A stretch of DNA of 64,000 nucleotides. Source: Brevibacillus fluminis (lineage in GTDB: Bacteria > Bacillota > Bacilli > Brevibacillales > Brevibacillaceae). The stretch covers positions 1 to 64,000 of the forward strand of contig NZ_RHHQ01000020.1 in the NCBI RefSeq assembly GCF_003710825.1, given 5' to 3'. Positions 1 to 8,804 of this stretch are shown here, in pieces. The first letter of the stretch is position 1; every line of letters begins with the position of its first letter. The position numbers and the translations under genes were made by a program. The notes under the pieces were generated by a model that was given only the letters and a program-made list of their open reading frames with translations, had not been told where the DNA came from and did no database searches.

Positions 1-412
<412 letters not shown>

Positions 413-554
413 GTTTTTGATCTGACATCAAGTCAACGTGACTTTTGTTACGATTTGTGATACTTGGATTCTATCTGGTTTTCAAGGAACTAATCACGAT
501 TGCTCATGTTTTGCACCGCTGATGTTTTTTCATTTATCAGAGGCGACGTTTATT

Positions 555-583
555 AATATAGCATATGCCCTAGACTAATGCAA
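555..583 (-). promoter_or_regulatory. Probable rRNA operon promoter with AT-rich upstream element
   Basis: On the minus strand a TTGCAT -35 (583-578) is separated by 17 nt from a TATATT -10 (560-555). An A/T-tract stretch directly upstream (584-605) resembles an UP element. The 140-nt leader (413-554) contains CCTTGAAAAC (484-493), a sequence common in Bacillota rrn leaders and spacers. The -35 is weak, but position and spacing fit. Its upstream element reaches to within about 25 bp of the start of the divergent hydrolase gene. Confidence 0.6.
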
Positions 584-628
584 GAACATTTTTTAAAAAT
601 GAAACGTGTCACTGGGGGACTGAACAGA

Positions 629-1312
629 ATGCTGCGAATCGCAAGCTACAACATCCATAGCGGAAAAGATATGTTTTGGCGCAATCGCCTCGATGCGATG
701 GCAGATGTACTGGCACAAAGCAGCGCTGATCTGATCGGTCTCCAGGAAGTGCACCAAAATTCGCGAATGGGCTTTCAAGCAGCTTATCTGGCCGAGCGAC
801 TCCACTATGTATATGCATTCGCCCCAGCTTTGGCTATCGCAGACGGCCAATTCGGTAATGCCCTTCTTTCAAGGTTTCCTCTTACTTCTGCGGAATCCAT
901 CCGCTTGCCCGCGACGCGCGAGCCAAGGATGCTTCTGTACGCCACCGTACCTGCCTGCGACCGCGAAATCTCCATCATGGTCACCCATTGCAGTTTAGAC
1001 AAAACAAGCCGCCTCCAACAGCTCCAATACATTACGGGCCTCGTAGCAGAAAAAAAAGACACCCCGCTGCTCTTGCTGGGTGACTTTAATTCTTCAAGCG
1101 TTACGTTCCATCCGGATTTGGTCGACTGCGCAGTTGCCATGAACCAAACAAATCAGTCGACGCTCGTCCCGATCAAGAAGCGACTTGATTACATTTTTGC
1201 TTCGACTCAGTGGAGCATCAAAAACTACACCGTGTTGCGGGCAAAATGCTCCGACCATTACCCGCTGCTGGTTACACTGGAACTGCCTGAACAGCTAGCT
1301 CCTGCAAAATAA
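629..1312 (+). CDS. Endonuclease/exonuclease/phosphatase (EEP) family hydrolase
   Basis: A 227-aa soluble protein of the metal-dependent EEP superfamily, which cleaves phosphodiester bonds in nucleic acids or phospholipid-type substrates. The hallmarks are in order: Asn8 in SYNIHSG, Glu40 in GLQEV, His120, the GDFN motif at 151-154, Asp187, and the C-terminal SDH triad at 208-210. The ATG at 629 was chosen because GGGGGA lies 9 nt upstream and the family fold begins there; the longer in-frame ORF from 578 would run through the divergent rRNA promoter. Substrate is unknown. Its 3' end overlaps the convergent phosphodiesterase gene by 41 bp, with no terminator visible between them. Confidence 0.88.
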   Translation: MLRIASYNIHSGKDMFWRNRLDAMADVLAQSSADLIGLQEVHQNSRMGFQAAYLAERLHYVYAFAPALAIADGQFGNALLSRFPLTSAESIRLPATREPRMLLYATVPACDREISIMVTHCSLDKTSRLQQLQYITGLVAEKKDTPLLLLGDFNSSSVTFHPDLVDCAVAMNQTNQSTLVPIKKRLDYIFASTQWSIKNYTVLRAKCSDHYPLLVTLELPEQLAPAK

Positions 1313-2756
1313 AGTCTTTTACGTCCACAAGGCGCGCCGGTCTCTTCATGACGTGCTTTGCTCCTGCCACAATCAGCGGAACAAGTGAATCGCGCTTATG
1401 CAAGGAGCCGTGGCTACCACCACCAAGATGCGTCGGTGCATACTCTGAATAAAACTCGTATGCCGGGGCAGCCGTAATGATGACCACCTCGTCATTTCTG
1501 GCAAAAAGCGCACCATGTAAACGACTCAATGCATCCGGATAGCTGTCAAAGAAAATATTTCCTTGTGAGTCGAGCTGCAAATCAAGGACTTTCAAATCTC
1601 CCTCGATGGTCCACTGCATTCCATAACAATCGGACTGCCCTCCGCCTTTTCGATATTTGAGCGTGTTATGCCCTCGTCCGCCATTTTGCACATGAACCCA
1701 CCCGTTCTCCTTCCAGGCAATGAGGTCAATCCGTGGCTCACCCGTAACGGCAGCCACGATCTTTGGCGTCAATCCATCGTACATCGGATACAGATAGGTC
1801 ATCCGCTCGTTATTGCAGATAACGATCTCATCTTCTTTCTTGATCTCCTCGCCCAACTTATGCAGTCGAAACGAGGCGAGCAATTTTTCCAGCTCGATAT
1901 TATGAGAATCATCCAAGCCGATCGTCGTTTGGCCATGATCGCTGATAAATATGAAAACATTTTCCTCAAGAGCCTTCTCCCATGATTGAAATGTGTTGAG
2001 AAAGCGAGCGATCTGCTGATCGACAGCTGCCAAGTGCTCAGTGGCTTTCATGGGAGAGCGGTGCAACTTGTGGTCGTTATCCGGTAAGTACACAAGTGTA
2101 AAATCCGGCTGTTTCCCGCTTGTGACGACCTCAATCAGAACATCGATTGCGTATGCGTCATTGATCCCGTAGGAACCGAGCGATGTATGCCCCATCCCCC
2201 ACGGAATCGGGCGAAAAATGTTTGGAACAGCCATGGTCCCCATGCTAAAAATAGAAGGTCCGCTCACTTTCCGCGGCATCTGTCCACCAGTTACGGCTTG
2301 CAGCGCGAGAGGTAGCTGCAAGGTATGCTTTTTATGTCCGCGGTGGGCAATCACATTGATGGAGCCGGAAACGAAGCCTTGTTCCTCCAGCACTTCATGA
2401 ATCGTTTTGACATATCGGCTCAAATGCTTCTCATTCAAATCATAGAGCACGTTTTGTGCACAGTGGGCGATCCCTATTTTGGCAACAGGCATGGCACCAT
2501 TGATGTAATTAATGATTTTTTTCGTATCTGGTTCATACCAAACAAGGCCCGGCACCGTATGTTGATCGGGATAGACCCCTGTGATAAGCGAGCAATCAAT
2601 GGAGGCCGTCATTGTTGGAAAAACGGTCGCACAATCGTTAATGTACTGACCGTGTTCCATCATGTATTGAAATGCTGGTGCTTTATTTTCGGCAACACAT
2701 TGCTCCAAGACATCGGGCATCATTGAGTCAACAAGGAAAAGAAGTACCTTTTTCAT
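1272..2756 (-). CDS. Alkaline-phosphatase-superfamily (type I phosphodiesterase/nucleotide pyrophosphatase) protein
   Basis: 494 aa. The metal site of the superfamily is recognisable: Asp10 in FLVDSMM, the PTMT segment near residue 47 that supplies the catalytic Thr, PDNDHKLH at 225-232, SDHG at 272-275, and a late His in the LGGGSHG segment. These enzymes hydrolyse phosphodiester or phosphate-ester bonds using two metal ions. No signal peptide is evident: the N-terminus goes directly into the first beta strand, so a cytoplasmic site is inferred. Start has a good GGGAGG 9-10 nt upstream. It is the last gene of the minus-strand run that begins at trmK. Substrate cannot be assigned. Confidence 0.88.
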   Translation of the reverse strand: MKKVLLFLVDSMMPDVLEQCVAENKAPAFQYMMEHGQYINDCATVFPTMTASIDCSLITGVYPDQHTVPGLVWYEPDTKKIINYINGAMPVAKIGIAHCAQNVLYDLNEKHLSRYVKTIHEVLEEQGFVSGSINVIAHRGHKKHTLQLPLALQAVTGGQMPRKVSGPSIFSMGTMAVPNIFRPIPWGMGHTSLGSYGINDAYAIDVLIEVVTSGKQPDFTLVYLPDNDHKLHRSPMKATEHLAAVDQQIARFLNTFQSWEKALEENVFIFISDHGQTTIGLDDSHNIELEKLLASFRLHKLGEEIKKEDEIVICNNERMTYLYPMYDGLTPKIVAAVTGEPRIDLIAWKENGWVHVQNGGRGHNTLKYRKGGGQSDCYGMQWTIEGDLKVLDLQLDSQGNIFFDSYPDALSRLHGALFARNDEVVIITAAPAYEFYSEYAPTHLGGGSHGSLHKRDSLVPLIVAGAKHVMKRPARLVDVKDFILQELAVQAVPV

Positions 2757-2838
2757 CCTGTACCTCCCTCACCCCCTACGAGAGTCAATCCGTATCCGTT
2801 AGTCTTGGCCTTTGCCGATCATCTATGCATGGATGTGC

Positions 2839-4344
2839 TTACTGTTTATCGATGCGAATGCTGTCTTTGTTTACGGTCAGCTGCAATCCAGCCGCTTTCG
2901 CAACCGCATCGGTCAGTGATGTGTACACAGGATCAGTAGCACTTTCCGCCTGATTGCCTTGCAGTTGTTTCAGAACACTCGTGCGGATCGAAACATTCGA
3001 TCCCTGTTTGGTGAACAACGGGGCGATCGCCGGAAACGCAACGCCATTGATTAGAATCTGTTCGTCCTGCTCCTCGATGCGGAAATTCTTCACACCCTCG
3101 GTCTTCAACCCCGCAATCACTTGAGCGATATCGTCAGAGACAATGACATCCGGCGTCAAACCAACATGGTTAACGACTCGATGCTTCGGAGTGAAATATT
3201 CATGCAGCGTAATTTTCAATGCATCGCCATCGACGAGCGGTATGACTTGCTGGGCGCTTCCTTTTCCGAATGTTTTGGTGCCAACTAGCTTGGCGATCCC
3301 ATTGTCCTGCAGCGCGCCGGACAACATCTCTGAGGCTGATGCTGTAGAATCGTTGACAAGGATGCTCACAGGAAATTTGACGGTTTGGCCGTTGTAGACG
3401 CGGGTAGACACCTCAATTCCATTGCGGTTGGTGGTATACATCAGGATGCCGTCCTCCATGAAAAGAGATGCGATATCCCGGGCCGAGCTCAAATAGCCCC
3501 CGCCGTTATCCCGCAAATCCACAATCAGCCCTTTCAGCGGCCGGTTGCCTTGGGTCAGCGTTTGCAGCGATTTTTGGAACTGCTCTCCGGCATCGGAGCT
3601 GAATGTATCCAAGCGAATATAGCCGATGTCATCCGTAAAGTGAGCCGCCGTCGTTTCGGGAATTTCCAATACAGCACGGTTCATCTTGACAGTGAACTGC
3701 CGTTTTTCTTCCGCGCGGTAAAAGACGAACGACGCACCTGTCCCTTCATCTCCTTTTAAAAACGTAAAGACGTCTTCAAACGACTTTCCCTTCATTGCCG
3801 TTCCATCGACAGTCAGAAGCAAATCTCCCGCTTCCACGCCAGCCACCTCAGCAGGTGAATTGGCAACCACCTCGCGGATCATTGGAAGATCGCCCGACAT
3901 GCGCAGTTTGAAGCCGAAACCGACGATTTCATTTTCGACCGCCTCCTGAAACTGCTTCAATTCTTCCTTGCTGAAAAACATTGTGTACGGATCATTCAAT
4001 GTGCCAAGCATTCCGGCAATCGCGAGACGCTCCAGCTTTTTTTGATCGAGGCCGCTTTGCTTTTGCCACGCCGCCAGTCGTGTCTTCAGCTCAGGCAACG
4101 TATCATCATCGGCAGCGTACACATAAGCGCCTTTTGTTTGTTTGCTCAATTCCTCGCTGACCGTCTTCAAGGCACCCGTTACGAGCTGAGCTACCTTCGG
4201 CTTGCTGATATGGAAAGATACGAGGTCAAAGAAGATGTCATCAAACTCATTGGCCGTTGTCGGTTGCCCCGCTGCCTGTGCGATCGGCACAGCACCAAAC
4301 ATAAGCACCAGCGAGAGTGAGACGGACTGCAGCATTTTCTTCAT
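2839..4344 (-). CDS. Secreted S41-family carboxyl-terminal processing peptidase with PDZ domain
   Basis: 501 aa. Residues 1-25 form a signal peptide ending AQA-A. A PDZ domain follows at about 135-220 (PAEVAGVEAGDLLLTVDG). The S41 core has GLIVDLRDNGGGYL at 272-285, the catalytic Ser within STASASE (333-339) and the catalytic Lys in FGKG (Lys361). The last ~70 residues (ILINGVAFPAIAPLF) resemble the copper-amine-oxidase N-terminal-like wall module seen in Paenibacillaceae surface proteins. Its ATG overlaps the stop of the upstream SLH gene in an ATGA, which suggests translational coupling and perhaps a joint role at the cell surface. Substrate is unknown; it is longer than CtpA/CtpB cores because of the tail. 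Confidence 0.9.
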   Translation of the reverse strand: MKKMLQSVSLSLVLMFGAVPIAQAAGQPTTANEFDDIFFDLVSFHISKPKVAQLVTGALKTVSEELSKQTKGAYVYAADDDTLPELKTRLAAWQKQSGLDQKKLERLAIAGMLGTLNDPYTMFFSKEELKQFQEAVENEIVGFGFKLRMSGDLPMIREVVANSPAEVAGVEAGDLLLTVDGTAMKGKSFEDVFTFLKGDEGTGASFVFYRAEEKRQFTVKMNRAVLEIPETTAAHFTDDIGYIRLDTFSSDAGEQFQKSLQTLTQGNRPLKGLIVDLRDNGGGYLSSARDIASLFMEDGILMYTTNRNGIEVSTRVYNGQTVKFPVSILVNDSTASASEMLSGALQDNGIAKLVGTKTFGKGSAQQVIPLVDGDALKITLHEYFTPKHRVVNHVGLTPDVIVSDDIAQVIAGLKTEGVKNFRIEEQDEQILINGVAFPAIAPLFTKQGSNVSIRTSVLKQLQGNQAESATDPVYTSLTDAVAKAAGLQLTVNKDSIRIDKQ

Positions 4345-6338
4345 TTCTGTTCCACCGCCCCTTTCAGCGTATCTAGCGGAATGCGCAGTGCGCTGGTTCC
4401 GTAATCCTGGTACGTATCACTGCCTGAGTACGCTGCGTATTCTTTGTCGTATATTTCTTCATAGCGCCAAACTTTTCGTACGAGCAAATTGGTCTTGTGA
4501 TCGAGGTAATACTTTGTAACAAACGTCGGGACGCTCTTCAGCCTTCCAGCTCCCAATTGCAGCTTTGCGGATTGTGTTCGCAGCCTGTCGGACGGAATCC
4601 ATTCCGTGATGACATCGTAATCACCAAACGATTGCTTCAAGTAACGGGCATTGAGCTTTGTCACCCGATCGAAGACCGATTGCTTGTCCACCCATTCATG
4701 CATGTAATCAATCGTCGATTTGGATTGTTTGGACCAAGTATCCTCTTCGAAATCATGCAAATATTCGACGTTCGCAGAATCGTCATAGTACGTTTCCAGC
4801 TTTTGCAGCACGAGGCTTTCAGGCGCTTGGTAGTAACCCGTGACATGGCTGAACTTACCCTCATTGTCCACCGTTTGCTGATATTTAAACGAGTACCCGT
4901 TCAACTGCGACTCACCCTGGATGGTCACATTCGGTGTATTGTCGGTACGGTGCAGCGCATACGACAAGTCATTCGCAAAACTCGATTGCTGCGCGAGCAA
5001 GTTTAGTTCTTGCTTGATCGAATCAATCATCAAGGCGTGATGCATTTGCGTTTCTTTGTCTCTGCTCGTGTCAAGCAGCTGCTGAATCTCACTATCTTTT
5101 TTCAATTCGTTCAAATAATACACGGCATTGAGCAGCGCATGGTCGTTTTGCGGAAACTGTGTATAAAGATCGATCGCGTTCTGGGTATTCCCGCGTTTCG
5201 CTTCCATTGCCGCCTCATAAGTAGCAAGTGCCTGCCATTCTTGGCTTTGCGGTTTGATTTTGGATTCGTAGGTGCGAAGATGGGCGAGCACCGTGTCAAA
5301 AATTTTCGGATCTTCCGTTTCGATTTTCAATGCAAGATCGTACACATTCGCAACCAATAATTCCAGTGTGTCCGAGAGAACGACTTTATCCGCGAAATAA
5401 GCGTCTATAGATAGAAAAGCTTCTTTCATATTCTCCTGCAGCGACACTTCCGGGTTCCAGCTTAAATAGTAGTGAACCCCAACTTGGTTGTAAAATTTCT
5501 CATCGGCCAGCTTTTGCAGCGTCTTCCACGTATTCGCTTCGTCATTGTAATTGCGGATTCTGGCTGCTGCTTTTACATAAAGCGATTCATCCGGACTGAT
5601 TTGATCGGTATATACGCCAAAGAGCGGAAAAATATCTTCAATCTCAGGCACGATCGGGAATTTTGTCTGGCTCGGATCAAGCAGCGGCAAAATCGGCCCC
5701 GCCGCCATGTAGCCCAGCATGTTGACCGCAAGGATGGCACCGTCACCCCGAGTCAGCTTGTCCGTTTGTTGGCCTGCTTGTAAAAGTAGAAACAGCTTCT
5801 TGCTCATGTCGTCATTTGCCGCTGGACCAGAATGGAACAGTGCAAACAGTTGGGTGACTTCACCTTTTGTAATCGGTTGATTGGGATGGAACTCCTTACC
5901 GGAGAAAATCCGCTCCAATGCATTGGGACCGTACATTTTGTTAAAAGCGATCTCCATTCTGAGCACCGGCTGGTACAGCCATGTCATCCGGTCGACATCC
6001 ACATAGGGTAGATGCGGTTCGTCAAAGCCTTCACCTAGGCCGAGCTCGTCATGCTCCGAAAGCATGAGCAATGGATAAAACACCTGTTCGTTTTGTGAAA
6101 ACAAACGATCCAGAACGACCATGAATTCCCCTCGCGTCATGTATCGGTCTGGCTCAAATTTCGCACTTCCTTTTGCACCGCTGAACAAGCCATTTTCATA
6201 GCCGTACACGATCGCATTTTTTGCGTAATGCTTGCTGATATCACTAAAAGGCAACGCAGCAGGTGCAGCCCCCGCCACCGTTGGCAAGAGCAGTGATCCT
6301 ATCAGGGCGCATCCGGAAATGATTTTTATCATTGACAC
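4341..6338 (-). CDS. Secreted S-layer homology (SLH) domain protein
   Basis: About 665 aa. It begins with a signal peptide (KIISGCALIGSLLLP... ending VAGA-A). A canonical SLH repeat follows (FSDISKHYAKNAIVYGYENG, then a TRGEF segment), then a more divergent SLH-like repeat (HPNQPITKGEVTQLF) and a partial third (KLTRGDGAILAVNMLG). SLH domains anchor proteins to pyruvylated secondary wall polymer. The long C-terminal part is helical and charged, and I recognise no domain in it. Start choice: AGGAGG sits 6 nt before a GTG at 6338; the ATG at 6332 (12 nt spacing) is nearly as plausible, and the ATG at 6344 is too close to the Shine-Dalgarno. It is coupled by ATGA to the S41 protease gene. Confidence 0.87.
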   Translation of the reverse strand: MSMIKIISGCALIGSLLLPTVAGAAPAALPFSDISKHYAKNAIVYGYENGLFSGAKGSAKFEPDRYMTRGEFMVVLDRLFSQNEQVFYPLLMLSEHDELGLGEGFDEPHLPYVDVDRMTWLYQPVLRMEIAFNKMYGPNALERIFSGKEFHPNQPITKGEVTQLFALFHSGPAANDDMSKKLFLLLQAGQQTDKLTRGDGAILAVNMLGYMAAGPILPLLDPSQTKFPIVPEIEDIFPLFGVYTDQISPDESLYVKAAARIRNYNDEANTWKTLQKLADEKFYNQVGVHYYLSWNPEVSLQENMKEAFLSIDAYFADKVVLSDTLELLVANVYDLALKIETEDPKIFDTVLAHLRTYESKIKPQSQEWQALATYEAAMEAKRGNTQNAIDLYTQFPQNDHALLNAVYYLNELKKDSEIQQLLDTSRDKETQMHHALMIDSIKQELNLLAQQSSFANDLSYALHRTDNTPNVTIQGESQLNGYSFKYQQTVDNEGKFSHVTGYYQAPESLVLQKLETYYDDSANVEYLHDFEEDTWSKQSKSTIDYMHEWVDKQSVFDRVTKLNARYLKQSFGDYDVITEWIPSDRLRTQSAKLQLGAGRLKSVPTFVTKYYLDHKTNLLVRKVWRYEEIYDKEYAAYSGSDTYQDYGTSALRIPLDTLKGAVEQK

Positions 6339-6348
6339 AGGCATCCTC

Positions 6349-6846
6349 CTAAACGAGAATCCGTCCACACTCATCACAATGTACCAAACCTTTCCCCCTG
6401 CGCCATTCATTGCGGTTATGGAGGGAGAGCTCACGGAAACAACCGGTACAAGCCTCTCCCTTTACTTCTACAATCGGGTTTTGCTTTAATTTCGCCAAGC
6501 GGTAATATTCGGCAGCCCATTCTTCCGGCAGGCTTTGGCCCAATATAGCCAGTTCGAAATCAAGCTCCTGCATCCGCTGCAGCAGCTTGAGTAACTGCGC
6601 TTCCTGTTCATCGTCGAATTGGGCGAGTGCCTTGCGGGCAAGCCATAGCTCCTGTTCTGCAAGCAGCTGGGCGATCTCCTCATCAGGTGTAGTCGGATTC
6701 ACAAGCGCCGCCGCCTTTTGTTCACAGAGGGCCACACTTTGTGCAAGCTCCCCCTGCATTTTCTCCAATTGCGCATGAGCGGCACGCGCCGCTACCAACG
6801 ATTCTTGCTTCACATGCCATTCCAACAACTGCTTTACAGACGCCAT
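6349..6846 (-). CDS. C4-type zinc ribbon protein, putative nucleic-acid-binding
   Basis: 165 aa. The first ~110 residues are strongly charged and predicted helical/coiled-coil (many Glu, Gln, Ala, Leu). The C-terminal ~35 residues form a zinc ribbon with two CxxC pairs (CTGC and CDEC). This matches the zf-RING_7 family, which in Bacillus relatives also lies next to the Nif3-like gene. The ATG at 6846 has GAGG 8 nt upstream; an in-frame GTG at 6855 lies inside that ribosome binding site. It starts 14 bp after the upstream gene ends, so co-transcription is likely. Molecular function is not established for the family as far as I know. Confidence 0.85.
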   Translation of the reverse strand: MASVKQLLEWHVKQESLVAARAAHAQLEKMQGELAQSVALCEQKAAALVNPTTPDEEIAQLLAEQELWLARKALAQFDDEQEAQLLKLLQRMQELDFELAILGQSLPEEWAAEYYRLAKLKQNPIVEVKGEACTGCFRELSLHNRNEWRRGKGLVHCDECGRILV

Positions 6847-6860
6847 GCCTCTCACCTCTT

Positions 6861-7976
6861 TTACATATACGTGAACGGATCAGTGTGGATGGCTGACGCC
6901 ACGACTTCTGTTGTGTATCCGTTTTGTATAAGTCGGTCTCGCAAAAAATCGGCCACTTTGCCCTTCATGATTTTTTCAATGTTATGTCCCGCATCGATCA
7001 AATGCATGCCATCTGCCATAGCATCATGCGCCGTATGGTAGTAGATATCGCCAGTAATAAGCACGTCTGCACCGCGGAACGCTGATTTACCAACAAAGGA
7101 ATTGCCGTCGCCACCGACAACCGCGACTTTTTTGATCGTCGCGTCCAGCGGCCCGACAACACGCAGGCCAGTCAATCCGAACACTTGCTTCACATGCTGT
7201 GCCAGTTCCTTCAACGTCTGCGGCTGTGGCAGCTTACCGATGCGTCCGATGCCGTACGACTTACCAGGCAGTTCAAGTGGATACACATCATAAGCGACTT
7301 CCTCATAAGGATGAGCCGCCTTCATTGCTTTAATCACAGCCGATTGTTTGGATGCCGGCACGATGGTTTCCAATCTCACTTCTTCCACTTTTTCGAGCTT
7401 TCCATGCTTTCCTATGTATGGGGTAGTGCCTTCTTGTGCCAAAAACGTCCCGGTGCCTGGCGCAGCAAAAGTGCAATGGCTGTAATTGCCGATCGCACCT
7501 GCACCTGCTTGACCGATCGCATCGCGAACGACATCCAGATGAGTGGTCGGCACGAATACCACCAGCTTTTTCAACGAGTCTGTATAAGAAGGATCGAGCA
7601 CTTCCACCTGTGTCAAGCCGATAGCCTCCGCTAGCCAATCGTTAATCCCGCCATCTGTGGCGTCCAAATTCGTATGGGCTGTGTAAACGGCAATATCATT
7701 CTTGATCAGCTTTTCAAACGTTTTGCCAGCGGCCAAATCGGTGCGCAAATGCTTCAATGGGCGAAAAATGATCGCGTGATGGGCAATGATCAAATCCACC
7801 CCTTGCTCGATCGCTTCGTCCACGACGTTGTCTAGGACGTCGAGTGCGACCATCACCTTTTTGATCGGCTTTTGCAGCGTTCCCACGTGCAAGCCGATCT
7901 TGTCCCCCTCCATCGCGTATGCTTTTGGAGCAAGCAGCTCCATATATTGAATTATGGTTTGTCCGTTTGCAAACAT
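6861..7976 (-). CDS. Nif3-like dinuclear metal center protein (YqfO type)
   Basis: 371 aa, the size of the long Bacillus YqfO form: a Nif3/NGG1p core split by an inserted ~110-residue CutA/PII-like domain (starting about KLVVFVPTTHLDVV). Conserved metal-site residues are visible: His66-His67 in IIAHHA, HTNLD at 101-105, and the C-terminal DAGHNIEK. The family binds two metal ions as a hexamer. Annotation as GTP cyclohydrolase I type 2 is widespread but weakly founded. A GAGGTGA lies 5 nt before the ATG. The start codon is inside the 3' end of trmK (25-bp overlap), the usual trmK-yqfO arrangement. Confidence 0.93.
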   Translation of the reverse strand: MFANGQTIIQYMELLAPKAYAMEGDKIGLHVGTLQKPIKKVMVALDVLDNVVDEAIEQGVDLIIAHHAIIFRPLKHLRTDLAAGKTFEKLIKNDIAVYTAHTNLDATDGGINDWLAEAIGLTQVEVLDPSYTDSLKKLVVFVPTTHLDVVRDAIGQAGAGAIGNYSHCTFAAPGTGTFLAQEGTTPYIGKHGKLEKVEEVRLETIVPASKQSAVIKAMKAAHPYEEVAYDVYPLELPGKSYGIGRIGKLPQPQTLKELAQHVKQVFGLTGLRVVGPLDATIKKVAVVGGDGNSFVGKSAFRGADVLITGDIYYHTAHDAMADGMHLIDAGHNIEKIMKGKVADFLRDRLIQNGYTTEVVASAIHTDPFTYM

Positions 7977-8686
7977 GCGATCACCTCATTCATCCAGTCC
8001 AAATCTGCTTGTATATGTGTAAGCTTTTCCGACGCTTCCGTGCGTGCGGAGCTTTCGATCTGCTTTTTAATCGATTCCCACTTATTTTTTTCCCGCTCCC
8101 ATTTTTGTGCGAGGATGGCGGGCTTTTTTTGCCATAAAAACGGTCCGATGCGGAACAGCTCGGTTGTCATACGGTCTTGTCCCTCGTAAGGCACGACCGG
8201 CTCCCCTACTTCTGCCACCAATATCTCGTAAATGACGCCGTCCTCTTCAAGGATCGTTTCGTCGATCAATTGCCAGCCGTTTTCGTACAGCCAACGCCGG
8301 ACAAGCTCCTCACCGACATTAGGCTGCAGCACCAGCCGCTTCACGCCCGGAAGCTTGTTGCGCCCATCCTGCAAAATGGAGACGATCAACTGCCCGCCCA
8401 TCCCGGCGATGCAAATCACATCGACCTCGCCTGGGGACAGGACTGCAAGCCCGTCTCCTTTTCGCACCTGCGCACGAACGCGGGTCGCCAGCCCATTGAT
8501 TTGACGGCAAGCTGCTTGGTATGGCCCTTCGTTAAGCTCCCCTAGAATGACATGGGATGCGATATTATTCAGTAACAAATAAGCAGAAAGCAGTGCATGA
8601 TCCGATCCGATGTCCGCCACGCGAGCACCGGCAGGGCAATACGCTGCAATCGTTTGAAGTCGTTTCGATATAGGAATTGTTGTCAT
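7952..8686 (-). CDS. trmK: tRNA (adenine22-N1)-methyltransferase TrmK
   Basis: 244 aa. The protein opens with ISKRLQTIAAYCPAGARV and the SAM-binding VADIGSDHALLSAYL (motif I, residues about 23-38). It then has CIAGMGGQLIVSIL, which is diagnostic of the TrmK/YqfN family that makes m1A22 in tRNA. The C-terminal ~70 residues are a charged helical coiled coil, also typical. The ATG at 8686 follows GGGGGAAA by 4 nt; an in-frame ATG at 8704 lies upstream of this ribosome binding site. It heads the minus-strand cluster trmK-nif3-zinc ribbon-SLH-S41-phosphodiesterase. Confidence 0.94.
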   Translation of the reverse strand: MTTIPISKRLQTIAAYCPAGARVADIGSDHALLSAYLLLNNIASHVILGELNEGPYQAACRQINGLATRVRAQVRKGDGLAVLSPGEVDVICIAGMGGQLIVSILQDGRNKLPGVKRLVLQPNVGEELVRRWLYENGWQLIDETILEEDGVIYEILVAEVGEPVVPYEGQDRMTTELFRIGPFLWQKKPAILAQKWEREKNKWESIKKQIESSARTEASEKLTHIQADLDWMNEVIACLQTDKP

Positions 8687-8754
8687 TTCTTTCCCCCGCT
8701 GCATTGCTGTTATTCTCCACTATTCTACCTTATTTACTAGCAAAAGCCTAACAA

Positions 8755-8796
8755 AAGAAACCCCGTCAGCTCGACAAAAGCTGATCGGGGTTTCTC
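8755..8796 (-). terminator. Intrinsic terminator downstream of the acyl-CoA dehydrogenase gene
   Basis: Stem AAACCCCG(T)CAGCT pairs with AGCTG(A)TCGGGGTTT across a short loop. It is followed on the minus strand by CTTTTGTTAGGCTTTT. It lies 10-50 nt past the acyl-CoA dehydrogenase stop codon. Confidence 0.85.
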
Positions 8797-8804
8797 GTCT
8801 GGAT

